The notes below the pieces were generated by a model, which was given only the letters and a program-made list of their open reading frames with translations, searched no databases and was not told the origin of the DNA. From assembly GCF_030053775.1 (NCBI RefSeq), contig NZ_CP125669.1, positions 1,855,962 through 1,919,961 on the forward strand: DNA of 64,000 nucleotides, given 5' to 3'. This document shows, in pieces, positions 27,249-36,902 of this stretch. Every line of letters begins with the position of its first letter. Position 1 is the first letter of the stretch. The DNA is from Acinetobacter corruptisaponis. Lineage in GTDB: Bacteria > Pseudomonadota > Gammaproteobacteria > Pseudomonadales > Moraxellaceae. The position numbers and the translations under genes were made by a program.

Positions 27249-29000
27249 TTATAATCCAGCAAAATTGATCTTTTGTACTAAACCACTGCGGCGAACTGTT
27301 CGAATTGTAAGCGCCTGTTGCAAGGTGCCTGAATCGGCCAGAATACTGACCACTTTTTTGGCGCGTGTTACCGCGGTATAAATCAGTTCCTGACTCAGTA
27401 ATTTCTCTGCGGGAGCATCCAGAACAATCGCGGTATGGGTAAATTCAGAGCCCTGTGACTTGTGAATGGTGAGCGCAAATGCAGTTTGCATGTTCCGAGG
27501 TAAGCGATGTGCAGCAATCCATTTATCCAGACTTGGAAAATACACCTCAAACTGCTGAGATTGGCTTCTATGTTTAAAACAAATGCCAATGTCTCCATTG
27601 GAGATTCCAAGCTGATAGTCATTATAGGTCATCATCACAGGGCGGCCCACATACCAGTCACCCACCGCAATCTGTTTAAGCTGCTGGTTGAGCCACTGTT
27701 CAGCATAACGGTTCAGTTGCTGCAATCCCAGTTGACCATGTCGAACGGCGGTTAAGATTCGGTAATCATCAAATGCGTGTATGACCTGCTGGATATGCAG
27801 TTCTGGTTCATCCACCTGCATATAGTGTTGCAGTGCCTCAACATAGCCCTGAAATCCATACATCAACTTTTGTTGATAGGGTTCAATTTCGAACTCACCA
27901 TACTTGGGCAAATATTCCAGTTGAATAAAATCTGGCATCTCTTTGGATAATGCAATCGGTTGCAAGCTGGTAGGCGCAGCAATCTCCTGTTCCAGTCTGG
28001 TCAATACCTGAGCATGTTGTGTTGGCTCCTGCTGGGCCTGAATAAATCTTGCCAACTGTCCAATTTTTGCCTCACCCGCAAAACGGCGGCTTTTTTGCAA
28101 CTGGACACGGTTTTCAGCCAAGCCCTGCACCTGCTGCAAGTCTGCCAGTACAGAACCCACATCCACAGAAGCCAACTGGTTGGCATCGCCCAGTAAAATA
28201 ATGCGGCAGTGTTCGGGCACCGCCTCAAACAGCAGTGTTGCCAGATTCAAGTCCAGCATGGAGGCTTCATCCACCACAATCACGTCATAGGGCAAAGGCT
28301 GCTTTTGGTGAAAACGTGGGATCTGCCGATTGCCCATACCCAGCAAACGGTGCAGGGTCTGGGTGTTTTGGTGGCGCAGTTCATCGGTGACCAATCCCGA
28401 CTCAAGCAGTTTTGGATCATTCAATGAATGTTGCAAGGCCTCCTGCATACGCTGGGCTGCCTTTCCTGTGGGTGCAGCCATCGCAATGCGTAGGTCAGGA
28501 ATCATCTGGTTCAGTACCGCGATAATACGGGCCAGCGTATAGGTCTTGCCTGTTCCTGGCCCCCCTGTAATGATACTCAGCCATTGCTGCATCACCATTT
28601 TAAGGGCAGCCTGCTGATGTTCATCGCTAAGCAAGTGCTGATAAGGTGCTGTATCGACCAACTGAATCGTTTGTCGCTTTAATCGACAAATCTGATCAGC
28701 TAGGCGTTGTTCCAGTTGCCAATATCGGTATAATGCCAAGCCCTGCTGATCGTGGACGCATGGGGCAACCTGAGTGGCTGCAACATCGCTGCAAACCACC
28801 AGATCGCCCAGTGCCTCAAGCTGTGCTGGATTTGCCTCAATACAACTGTCGCCTTGCAGGCTGGCCTCAATCAGTTGCTGTAAGATTTGCGCTGCACCAA
28901 CTGCCTGAGCTGATTGGGAAAATGGTGCCTGTGTGAGATAGCTACTCCACATCTCAAGCCAGCCCGCCGTTGCTGACTGATCATTTACTTGTTTGTCCAC
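27249..29000 (-). CDS. recD: Exodeoxyribonuclease V alpha subunit RecD
   Basis: The 5'-3' superfamily 1 helicase of RecBCD. Walker A GGPGTGKT is near residue 145; motif II VVDEASMLDL; motif GDANQLASVDVG; motif VI IYTAVTRAKK near the C-terminus. GTG at 29000 is chosen (583 residues) because GAGGA lies seven bases before it. The frame stays open to a GTG at 29060, which would add 20 residues (VDKHVYNLVDKRVGKFEDNS) built from 4-residue repeats encoded by the 12-bp DnaA-box-like array; no ribosome binding site supports that start. Third gene of a recC-recB-recD operon on the minus strand. Nothing else looks unusual. Confidence 0.93.
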   Translation of the reverse strand: MDKQVNDQSATAGWLEMWSSYLTQAPFSQSAQAVGAAQILQQLIEASLQGDSCIEANPAQLEALGDLVVCSDVAATQVAPCVHDQQGLALYRYWQLEQRLADQICRLKRQTIQLVDTAPYQHLLSDEHQQAALKMVMQQWLSIITGGPGTGKTYTLARIIAVLNQMIPDLRIAMAAPTGKAAQRMQEALQHSLNDPKLLESGLVTDELRHQNTQTLHRLLGMGNRQIPRFHQKQPLPYDVIVVDEASMLDLNLATLLFEAVPEHCRIILLGDANQLASVDVGSVLADLQQVQGLAENRVQLQKSRRFAGEAKIGQLARFIQAQQEPTQHAQVLTRLEQEIAAPTSLQPIALSKEMPDFIQLEYLPKYGEFEIEPYQQKLMYGFQGYVEALQHYMQVDEPELHIQQVIHAFDDYRILTAVRHGQLGLQQLNRYAEQWLNQQLKQIAVGDWYVGRPVMMTYNDYQLGISNGDIGICFKHRSQSQQFEVYFPSLDKWIAAHRLPRNMQTAFALTIHKSQGSEFTHTAIVLDAPAEKLLSQELIYTAVTRAKKVVSILADSGTLQQALTIRTVRRSGLVQKINFAGL

Positions 29001-29064
29001 AGAGTTATCCTCAAACTTACCCACACGCTTGTCCACAAGGTTATAAACATGCTTATCCACATGA
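28993..29064. repeat. Six DnaA-box-like 9-mers in a 12-bp tandem array at the recD 5' end
   Basis: Plus strand, starting every 12 bases: TTGTCCACA (28993), TTATCCTCA (29005), TTACCCACA (29017), TTGTCCACA (29029), TTATAAACA (29041), TTATCCACA (29053). The last is identical to the strong E. coli DnaA box; the others differ from TTATNCACA by one or two bases. All have the same orientation and exact spacing. The array covers the recB-recD junction and the start of recD. Sequence is direct observation; DnaA binding is inferred. Confidence 0.8.
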
Positions 29065-29099
29065 TAAGCTACTGTTTAATCTAAATTCATTACTTTTAT

Positions 29100-32000
29100 C
29101 TACATTGGTTTGCCCATTTTATCCTCAGAAAAATATCCGAGGATAGCATCCAGACGCAAGATAAATTCAACATCAGGTTTCCAGTACAGATAGCCCTGCT
29201 GCGCCTGTCCATTCATGCCACGCAAATACAGATAGGATGCCCCACCTAGATGCTGCTCAATCTGGTAATTCTGTAGTTTCACGCTTAGGTAGCGGTGCAG
29301 TGCCACCAGATACAAGGCCGCCTGTAACCAGTAACTCGACAGCGACATGCTGTCCGCAATCTGGCTGGGCTGGTAATCTGCCTGTTCAGCGCCCAGATAG
29401 TTACTTTTATAATCGGCGATATGGTAGCGCTGACCATCGAAATAGACCAAGTCAATTGAGCCATTCAGGTAGCGGGCAGATTTCGCCTCCAGCAATTCAG
29501 GCATGCTGATGCCATATTCTGTGAACAGTTGCTGTACGCGCTGCATGGCCAGCACACGATCCGACAAGGCCAGATAAAATGGACATTCCGACAGATATTG
29601 TCCTGTCAGCAATTGTTTTAATTGAAAACCCTGATTCAGTGGCGTGGCCAATACCTCACCCAGCCATGCCGCAATCCATTGGTATAGTTGCTGCTCTGAG
29701 TTTTCCTGTGCTGGAAAATAATTCTGGTATTGATCCAGCAAGTCAAACCATAAGCCTTGATAGGTATTCTTAAAACGGCGGCGAATTTCCTCAACCCACG
29801 TTTCAGGTCGCTGGAAATCAATCTGCTCAAAAATCTCATGCAGAAAATTTCCAGCCAGTGTTCCTTTCGGGAAATATTGCTTAATCCACGCGATTGGTTG
29901 GGAAACAGGCGCAGATGCTGTCAGTATAACGTTTAGCTCATCTTCAGCCTGATCAAAGTTCTGCTCAATATTGGCCAGACGATCCGCATGACTAGCCTTG
30001 TGTCTTAAATGCTGTGCCAGATAACTGAAGCTGGTCTTGCCCCGTGCATAAAAACGCTGCATAGGTAAAGGCTGTGCGGAAAGTGGAATTCTTTGTTGGG
30101 TCTGCTGACGATGCAATACCTGTGGTCGCTCCAAAACTAGGGCTTCATCCAGACAATGTGGATGCTGGAATACCTCACCCTGATTCTTCCAGAATGCCAA
30201 TCCTGAAAGTTTGTTCTTATCGCCCTTTTCAGGTTCAAACACCGCATAGACCCGATGACTGGCACGGGTCAGCGCCACATACCACAAACGGTTCTGCTCA
30301 GCCTGCGCCCGTTGCTGGTGCTGATCCAGCTCATTCTGTTGCAGAAAGTTTTTATCCGCAATCGCCACCACGCGTTGTGTTCGTGTTTGCCCTGTTTCTG
30401 GCAACTGGATTTCCGTGGTTGAGAAATTTAAAGTCTTTTGTATCTCAGAAAAGGCTTTATTCGCCCCAAGTAAAAAGACGATTTTAAATTCCAAACCCTT
30501 GGACTGGTGGATGGTCATCAACTGCACCCCAGCTTCACTGGAAAGCTTATGTTCCAGTTCCCATTCACGGTCACTGGGGGAATTGAGCTGCTTTAAATAC
30601 CAGTGATAGAGGTTTTGTGCCCCCTGCACATGCTCGCTGTGCTGACTCAGGATATCAGTGAGATGGCGCAGATTGACCACTGCCCGTTCATTGTCCTTGC
30701 TCTGGGTGGCAACCAGTTGCTGCCAGATACCAAACTGGTTTAGGCAGCGTTGCCATGCTACCAGAAACCCCTGATTCAGCCACATCTCACGGATGTCATC
30801 GAATTGCTGGATATAATGGCTCAAGCCCTCTGAACTTTGTTCCAGTGCCAACAGTCGAGTTAAATCAAATCCAAACAGTCGACTCAGCAAGGCACGCTTT
30901 AACTTGGCCTCATCATAGGGATGCAGCAAGGCCGTGAGTAAAGCGCCTATATCCTGTGCAATCTTTGAATCAAACACACTACGTTTTGAGGGGCGATTGA
31001 CACGGATTCCCAAGTGTTCCAGTGCATACTGCACCTCGTCCAGTTGTCGGTGGCTACGGGAAAGCACCGCAATATCATCTTCACAAATGACCTTGCGTAT
31101 CTCACCATCTAGGCATAGCTGCTGCAAATGTGCCTGATTCAGCAAGCTCTGGATTTTCCATGCGACTTGAGTGGCTTGCTCATTACCCTCTTGCAGTTGC
31201 AACCAGCGCAACGGTGCGGGATTGGCCTGTTCATTGTCAATCAGGGCAGGATGTGGACGCGAACCAGCCTGAATCGGGTCATAGATCACCTGCTCGCCAA
31301 AATCCATTTGCCGCTGAAACAGCACATCCACCACTTCAACCAGTTCTTTCACCGAACGGTGGTTGTGGATCAGTTTATATTCACGCCCCTGCTTCGCCAT
31401 AATATCCTGATAGGCATTCAGGAATGTCAGCATGTCGCCACCACGGAAGCCATAAATCGCCTGTTTACGGTCTCCGACCATAATCATGCAGCCCTTTTGG
31501 TAGCGCTGCGGATGTCGCCAGATGCTCGCCAGCATATCATCCTGATCCTGATTGGTGTCCTGAAACTCATCCACCAAAATCAACGGATAACGTGCCTGTA
31601 CAAATACCGCAAAATGTTGCCCCTGCTCGCCCTTTAAGGCATCTGACAAGGTTTTAATCTGCTGGGCAAAGGTGGTTTCACCCTTTTGTTGCAGGATTTG
31701 CGGTAGTCGCTTCTTTACCTCAACACACAAATAAGCCTTTAAATAAACCTGTAGCTGCTCAAACTGTTGCTGGGTCTGCTGGATCGCCTGAAATAATGCC
31801 TGTAGTTGTAATAGGGTTGGATGCTGATAAAAGCCATCGGCGATTTCAGCAGGGCATTTTTTAAAAATCTTTTGATTGTCCAGCCTATCCAGAAACTTGA
31901 ATACCGCATCACGCGCATCAGCAAAATAGGCATCAAAAATCTGGATGCTTTCAGGCTGTTTTAAGGCGTTCAATAAGCTTGAGCAATGCACTGTAAATAA

Positions 32001-32813
32001 GCTATGAAAGGCATGATTACGGAATGTCGCACCATTAATATGTGAATAATAGGCTCCATCTAGATGAAAATAATCTGCCAGTGTATCAAGGTCGATCTCG
32101 GTCGCCTGTTGTTGCCAATATTGTAACTGCGCCAGTTCAATCTCAGGCATGTCAGGCAATTTAAATTGTGCCGAACTAAAGTTGAGCGAGCTTTCCACCA
32201 TGCTGATAAAATGCTCAACGCTTTTTAGCCCACCCACACTATAAAGTGCATCAATCACCTGTTGTGGCTGCGACTGAATCCATTCGCGCAACACATCGTG
32301 GATCAATTGACGGGTATAGCTCTTGGCATCTTCAGTAATTTGGGCACGTTCGATCTTGCCACTTTCAAAGGCAAACTCGCGCAATAGCTTCTGGCTAAAG
32401 CTGTCCAGTGTCCCGACAAACAACTCATCCAGTTGGTCAATCACCAGTTTCAACCGTTCACAGGCATAGGCGATACGTGGCGCAAAGGTTTTTAACACAT
32501 GTTGTTTTAGCGGATCAGTTTCCTGCTCCGCCTGCATGTGAATATCAGTTTCCAGTACGCTGCGTAATGGCTCCAGATACTGCTGAATCTCCACCAGACG
32601 CAAACGGATACGGCTTTTTAGTTCGGCAGCGGCGGCACGGGTAAACGTGGTAGCAATGACCTGATTCGGTAAGTATTTTTCCAGAAAAATCCGTACCATT
32701 AAACTGGACAAGGTATAGGTTTTGCCTGTTCCAGCCGAGGCTTCGATCAGGTGCAACCCCTCAAACTGAATATCCCGAATCGGTTGATAAGACACAGAAA
32801 AATGTGAGTTCAT
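29100..32813 (-). CDS. recB: Exodeoxyribonuclease V beta subunit RecB
   Basis: A 1237-residue UvrD-like 3'-5' helicase with C-terminal nuclease, part of the RecBCD double-strand-break repair and foreign-DNA-degrading enzyme. Walker A EASAGTGKT at about 24-32; motif II LVDEFQDTN; motif GDRKQAIYGFRGGD; motif V MTIHQSKGLEF; motif VI LWYVALTRA. The nuclease end shows DLVYFDGQRYHIADYKSN, the D...DYK catalytic set. ATG at 32813 lies three bases after the recC stop, so translation is coupled. Length is normal. Confidence 0.96.
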   Translation of the reverse strand: MNSHFSVSYQPIRDIQFEGLHLIEASAGTGKTYTLSSLMVRIFLEKYLPNQVIATTFTRAAAAELKSRIRLRLVEIQQYLEPLRSVLETDIHMQAEQETDPLKQHVLKTFAPRIAYACERLKLVIDQLDELFVGTLDSFSQKLLREFAFESGKIERAQITEDAKSYTRQLIHDVLREWIQSQPQQVIDALYSVGGLKSVEHFISMVESSLNFSSAQFKLPDMPEIELAQLQYWQQQATEIDLDTLADYFHLDGAYYSHINGATFRNHAFHSLFTVHCSSLLNALKQPESIQIFDAYFADARDAVFKFLDRLDNQKIFKKCPAEIADGFYQHPTLLQLQALFQAIQQTQQQFEQLQVYLKAYLCVEVKKRLPQILQQKGETTFAQQIKTLSDALKGEQGQHFAVFVQARYPLILVDEFQDTNQDQDDMLASIWRHPQRYQKGCMIMVGDRKQAIYGFRGGDMLTFLNAYQDIMAKQGREYKLIHNHRSVKELVEVVDVLFQRQMDFGEQVIYDPIQAGSRPHPALIDNEQANPAPLRWLQLQEGNEQATQVAWKIQSLLNQAHLQQLCLDGEIRKVICEDDIAVLSRSHRQLDEVQYALEHLGIRVNRPSKRSVFDSKIAQDIGALLTALLHPYDEAKLKRALLSRLFGFDLTRLLALEQSSEGLSHYIQQFDDIREMWLNQGFLVAWQRCLNQFGIWQQLVATQSKDNERAVVNLRHLTDILSQHSEHVQGAQNLYHWYLKQLNSPSDREWELEHKLSSEAGVQLMTIHQSKGLEFKIVFLLGANKAFSEIQKTLNFSTTEIQLPETGQTRTQRVVAIADKNFLQQNELDQHQQRAQAEQNRLWYVALTRASHRVYAVFEPEKGDKNKLSGLAFWKNQGEVFQHPHCLDEALVLERPQVLHRQQTQQRIPLSAQPLPMQRFYARGKTSFSYLAQHLRHKASHADRLANIEQNFDQAEDELNVILTASAPVSQPIAWIKQYFPKGTLAGNFLHEIFEQIDFQRPETWVEEIRRRFKNTYQGLWFDLLDQYQNYFPAQENSEQQLYQWIAAWLGEVLATPLNQGFQLKQLLTGQYLSECPFYLALSDRVLAMQRVQQLFTEYGISMPELLEAKSARYLNGSIDLVYFDGQRYHIADYKSNYLGAEQADYQPSQIADSMSLSSYWLQAALYLVALHRYLSVKLQNYQIEQHLGGASYLYLRGMNGQAQQGYLYWKPDVEFILRLDAILGYFSEDKMGKPM

Positions 32814-32816
32814 GCC

Positions 32817-35800
32817 TTACTCCACACGTAAAAATTCGAAAATAGGTTGATACAACGCATGGGAATAATGATCACAGGCATAGTGTAACAATACGGTTGC
32901 ATCCTGTTCCTGCAAAAGGAACTGCCAGTCACGATGCAATTTACACGCTTCATTTTGAGTCATATCAAAACCAGAAAAATCGCCTGTATCATTCCAGTCT
33001 TTTAAAACCTGTTTTTGGCTGTCTTCAACTAGAACCCTTTGAGACTCCTGCTCGACCCATTCGTGGAACTTGCCTTTTTCCATTGGCTTCAAGATCAAGG
33101 CTGCGGGTAAAACCACAGGCTGTTGCTGTGCCTCTTGCCACAGTTGTAACCAGTGGTTTAAATAGTGTTTCGCTTGTTCGGAACCCAGTCCCTCACAAAT
33201 CACGGTCTGGTCACTAAACACCACGATACGGCGTTTTTCTGTAGCGGAGTCATCGTTCAGCACAGCCAGCCACAACAAATACTCCAGCCAGACCTTAACA
33301 AAACGTTTAGCCCGCGCACTCGACGCTTCCACACTGACCCAGTCCTGTACATTCTGTTTTGGCGTGACACAGGCCATTTGCAGTTGTTTTGAGATACGCC
33401 AGACCCGTTGTGTGGTTGGTGTCGGGGCTGCCGCATATTGCTGTAAACGTTCAAGCAAGCGCTGTTGCTCCAAGCGGCTTTGCTGCCATGCACTGTGCTG
33501 TACCTTTCCAACTGGAAGCTGATCCTGCAAGATACCAGCCGAGGTCTGTTCATCCTGCTGCTGTAGAAAATGACGAATGGCATATTTCCCCAAACCATCC
33601 AGCAATAACGGTTCAGTTTGATCCACCAGTTCAGTTGCCGTTAAATTTTCCACCCCCAGGGTTTTTAAATACAAACGCGCTGGGAATGCCACATCCTGAA
33701 TCCATTGCTGGCTATTTAGAATCAGCATCTCATCATGTTCAACAGGATAACGGGTATTCACCCACGCCTGCCGTTCCCCTTTGACCTGCTGAATTTGCGA
33801 TGCGACATTAAACCAGTGGTCCTGATAACGGACATGGCCCTGTTCCGCCATAAAACCCAGTGGATCAAAGGGCTGTAGCCGATGGATATGATAAAGCGGA
33901 TAAAGTTGTGGGGGGATGTCATCAAATGAAGTCTCTTCCTCAGGAAGCGATTTAGAGAGGGAGGGCTTTACAATCAACGCCAAATGATCCCGAAAGGCCT
34001 GCAAAATACTGGAGGGTTCACGCACCTCCCCATCATTGACATCAAAGCCATTATAAAACAGCCAGAGCTGTTCCTCGGCCAAAAGCACCGCATCCAGAAA
34101 AGCCCCCTGATCATCTTCTAAACGAGAACGGTCACCCAATTGCTGACGTAATGCATCCATTAAATCAAAGGGAATATGCGCATCCCGATTGGGGAATTTA
34201 CCTGTATCCAGATTAAGCAACACAATCAGGCGATAAGGAATCGGGCGAATCTGTCCAATCTGGCTAAAGGTGATCTGTCCTGTTGGCTCAACCTGTGCCG
34301 ATTGGCTTTCCAGCGTCCGTTGAATTTCCTCAATGATATAAGGCAATGGCAGTGTAATCTGGCGCAAATGGGTTTCAGCATCATCATAATAACTCGCCAA
34401 AGTCAGCATCCGTTCCTGCTTCTGTACAATCTCACGCACGGCCTTTAGGGCAACAATATCGGCCTGCTCAAACTCCTGAATATCATCCTTGAGCTTTTTC
34501 AGCCAGTCCTCAACAGGTGACTGCTGCCCCAGCTCATGCGCAATCAACCAATTGCGTCGGAGAGATAAATCCTGATAAATCTGGATCAATATCCCGATCA
34601 GCTCAAAATCATCTGGCTGCACCTGTGCATAGCTCAGTATATCCTGTACCAACACATGCGCTGGCACGGCAATTCCCAGTGCCAGACGATCCAGCGCAAA
34701 TTTAAAGCTATAGCGATAATCCTGATCATCGGCACTCAAGCTCTGTTTTAAATGTTCAGTATCCAGACCGCGCTTAAAGCCTGCATCACTCAACAAGGCC
34801 AGCATCCGTTGTGCCTGGGTATAGTCTAGGCCATAACGCTGTTGTGTTGCAGACAGATTGAGCCAGTCGGCAAAATCATCATGGGCAAAGCGTCCCTGTG
34901 TAAGCTGCAAACGCCCCAGCACCGCACGCCATGCATTCAGGGCATCCAGTGATGCCACGCCTGCAATCTTGACAGGCAGAAACACCTCATGCTCATTCGG
35001 CACAGCAGGAAAAACACTGCGAATCAATGGCTCAAGCTCAGCCAGATTGGGTGCAAGCACCAGCACATCACTGGGACGGCGAGCAAGCGTATCAGGCTGT
35101 GACAACCAATGTACCAACTGTTCCTTTAACACCTCAAGCTGGCGCAAACTGGAATGGCAGACATGCACCTGAATCGAATCATCATCGAGTGCAAGCTCAT
35201 ATTGTTCCGCTTTAGGTTCAGCCAGATAAAAAATATCGGACTGGACCTTACCCAGCAGGGTTTCGGGAAACTGCTCCACAAAGGCATCCACCCATTTCCC
35301 TTCCTCACCCGTGGCAAGTTGTGAAAGCAGCGAAAAGTGGTCACGCGCCTGTTTGCCCAACCGTGTCAGTAAGGGATGTCTGGATTCTCGCGCCTGAGAA
35401 TTAAAAAACAGGGTGAACTGTTCAAAAAAGGTCTGGATTTCAGTATCGGTGGCGTCTGGATTTTTGGCAATAAAACGCTCTTTAACGCCCAAGTCATAAC
35501 GCTGCTTCCATAGGGGATCGACACTATCCGCCCAATATTCCTGCGAGGGGTTATAGTGCAAAATCAACACATCCAGATACTGCCCTAGACGACGCAAGAA
35601 TTGCAGTTGGCTGGGTGGCAAGTCCAACAGGGTAAATACAATCACCTGATCTGGAAGCTGCGCCAATGCACGCTGGCGGGTCTGTGGATTGTCCAGAACC
35701 CGCCAGAAATCGGCATCAATACTTTGCATCTCCACAAAGTCGGCATGAAAATAGTTTTGCCATAGCCAGCGCTGCCAGGCTTCCAGTTGCTGGGTCTGGT

Positions 35801-36440
35801 TTAAGCTAAATGCGGAAACTTGCTGGTCAGTTTGGGAGATTAACCGTTCAATATCCAGAGGATGATCTAGCCCCCATGCCGCCAGCCAGTTGCCTGCACA
35901 GCGACAATTTCCCTTGCATCCCTGTTGGCAATCGCCACGATAAAGCATGTAGTTGTTAAACAGTTGTGAAATCTGTTCCGCCACCCAATACAACATTCCC
36001 TGTTTTTTAAGCTGTTTTTCTGTGCCCTGTTGCAACTGGTCGGCACTGTCATAAATCCGTTGCACAATTGAATAAAGCGGATGCTCTGGCGCAAGGCTAT
36101 TTTGCTCTGCCTGAATAAAGGGCTGGAGCGCCTGATAAATTCGCCATTTCAGGATCAGCCGTGGAATATTGGCCTTACGGACTTGTTCTTTATTCTCCAG
36201 CACTTGTTGATAGGCATACCACTGGAAACCACGAATTTTCTGGTGAAATTGATAGTTGGCGGTCATACCCTGCTGCTCGGCAATTTTCTGGGTCAGCCAC
36301 TGCTCCTGGGCAGGACTCGGCACAATAAAATGCTGGGTTTTAAACACCTGAAACGGTGATGCACTGGGTTGGGTAATGGAGGCCATCACACCTTGCAATA
36401 ACACATCAAGGCGTTGACTCTGAATAACATGAATACCCAT
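32817..36440 (-). CDS. recC: Exodeoxyribonuclease V gamma subunit RecC
   Basis: A 1207-residue RecC: N-terminal inactivated helicase-like region (IVPSPAQEQWLTQKIAEQQG; GTRHNK-like motifs absent, as in the family) and a C-terminal nuclease-fold remnant. RecC scans for the Chi signal and holds RecB and RecD. The segment IPYRLIVLLNLDTGKFPNRD is highly typical. First gene of recC-recB-recD; unlike E. coli no ptrA intervenes. ATG at 36440 lacks a strong Shine-Dalgarno sequence. Confidence 0.95.
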   Translation of the reverse strand: MGIHVIQSQRLDVLLQGVMASITQPSASPFQVFKTQHFIVPSPAQEQWLTQKIAEQQGMTANYQFHQKIRGFQWYAYQQVLENKEQVRKANIPRLILKWRIYQALQPFIQAEQNSLAPEHPLYSIVQRIYDSADQLQQGTEKQLKKQGMLYWVAEQISQLFNNYMLYRGDCQQGCKGNCRCAGNWLAAWGLDHPLDIERLISQTDQQVSAFSLNQTQQLEAWQRWLWQNYFHADFVEMQSIDADFWRVLDNPQTRQRALAQLPDQVIVFTLLDLPPSQLQFLRRLGQYLDVLILHYNPSQEYWADSVDPLWKQRYDLGVKERFIAKNPDATDTEIQTFFEQFTLFFNSQARESRHPLLTRLGKQARDHFSLLSQLATGEEGKWVDAFVEQFPETLLGKVQSDIFYLAEPKAEQYELALDDDSIQVHVCHSSLRQLEVLKEQLVHWLSQPDTLARRPSDVLVLAPNLAELEPLIRSVFPAVPNEHEVFLPVKIAGVASLDALNAWRAVLGRLQLTQGRFAHDDFADWLNLSATQQRYGLDYTQAQRMLALLSDAGFKRGLDTEHLKQSLSADDQDYRYSFKFALDRLALGIAVPAHVLVQDILSYAQVQPDDFELIGILIQIYQDLSLRRNWLIAHELGQQSPVEDWLKKLKDDIQEFEQADIVALKAVREIVQKQERMLTLASYYDDAETHLRQITLPLPYIIEEIQRTLESQSAQVEPTGQITFSQIGQIRPIPYRLIVLLNLDTGKFPNRDAHIPFDLMDALRQQLGDRSRLEDDQGAFLDAVLLAEEQLWLFYNGFDVNDGEVREPSSILQAFRDHLALIVKPSLSKSLPEEETSFDDIPPQLYPLYHIHRLQPFDPLGFMAEQGHVRYQDHWFNVASQIQQVKGERQAWVNTRYPVEHDEMLILNSQQWIQDVAFPARLYLKTLGVENLTATELVDQTEPLLLDGLGKYAIRHFLQQQDEQTSAGILQDQLPVGKVQHSAWQQSRLEQQRLLERLQQYAAAPTPTTQRVWRISKQLQMACVTPKQNVQDWVSVEASSARAKRFVKVWLEYLLWLAVLNDDSATEKRRIVVFSDQTVICEGLGSEQAKHYLNHWLQLWQEAQQQPVVLPAALILKPMEKGKFHEWVEQESQRVLVEDSQKQVLKDWNDTGDFSGFDMTQNEACKLHRDWQFLLQEQDATVLLHYACDHYSHALYQPIFEFLRVE

Positions 36441-36902
36441 CCGTTAATACAACCTCATCAATAAACGACTATTTTGATACATGAAAATACATAATCATTA
36501 GGGTCAGTTGACATTTCACAGATGCTTGCGACAGAGGACATTTTTAGACGGTACAAGGCATGACTTATGAGATTTAGCCATTCTAAATGATGAGCAGCAA
36601 AGCTGCGCAAGATAACGCAGTAACGGCAAAAAATGTCCCTGTCCCGTAGGGTTATCGCTAAAACTGCCCCAAACTTCGTTATGAAACTTGACAAGGGGAT
36701 CGCCCTTGCCTGCGTTTCATGCCTTGTTTGTGTGGTTTTAGCCTATAACGCAAGGCATGGCTGAAATATCAACTGACCCTACTATACAACTTCATATAAC
36801 TATGTCACGTTAAACACAGCATGAAATAAAAAATTTGTTTTGAAATTCACCATTCAATACGGTTGAATATACGATCAAGGGATAGACTTTAGGTATAACT
36901 TT
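36441..36902. other. Intergenic region recC / 36903 gene, mostly filled by a MITE
   Basis: 462 bases without a supported gene. 36501-36779 is the MITE-like element described separately; the remaining 60 and 123 bases hold the divergent promoters, of which none is clear enough to call. Confidence 0.7.
36501..36779. mobile_element. MITE-like element with 18-bp terminal inverted repeats and TA target duplication
   Basis: Left end GGGTCAGTTGACATTTCA (36501-36518) and the inverted right end (36762-36779) differ at one base. Both ends are flanked by TA, the duplication used by IS630/Tc1-type transposases. No transposase is encoded. Two internal inverted repeats form large hairpins: GACAG-GGACATTTTT with AAAAATGTCC-CTGTC in the left half, and TTATCGCTAAAAC with GTTTTAGCCTATAA in the right half. 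Non-autonomous mobilisation is inferred from these ends. Confidence 0.7.

Noticed and set aside
28993..29064. Chromosomal or plasmid origin of replication
   Set aside because: No dnaA, dnaN or rep gene, no AT-rich unwinding element next to the array, and the array lies inside a recB-recD operon. Sites can be DnaA-binding without being an origin.
31128..31637. Plus-strand ORFs inside recB and recC (for example 30074-30487, 31128-31637, 34858-35172)
   Set aside because: They overlap strongly conserved coding sequence on the other strand, lack ribosome binding sites and have compositions expected of shadow frames.
36458..36694. Minus-strand ORF of 78 residues overlapping the MITE
   Set aside because: Mostly inside the palindromic element, no ribosome binding site, no resemblance to a protein family.
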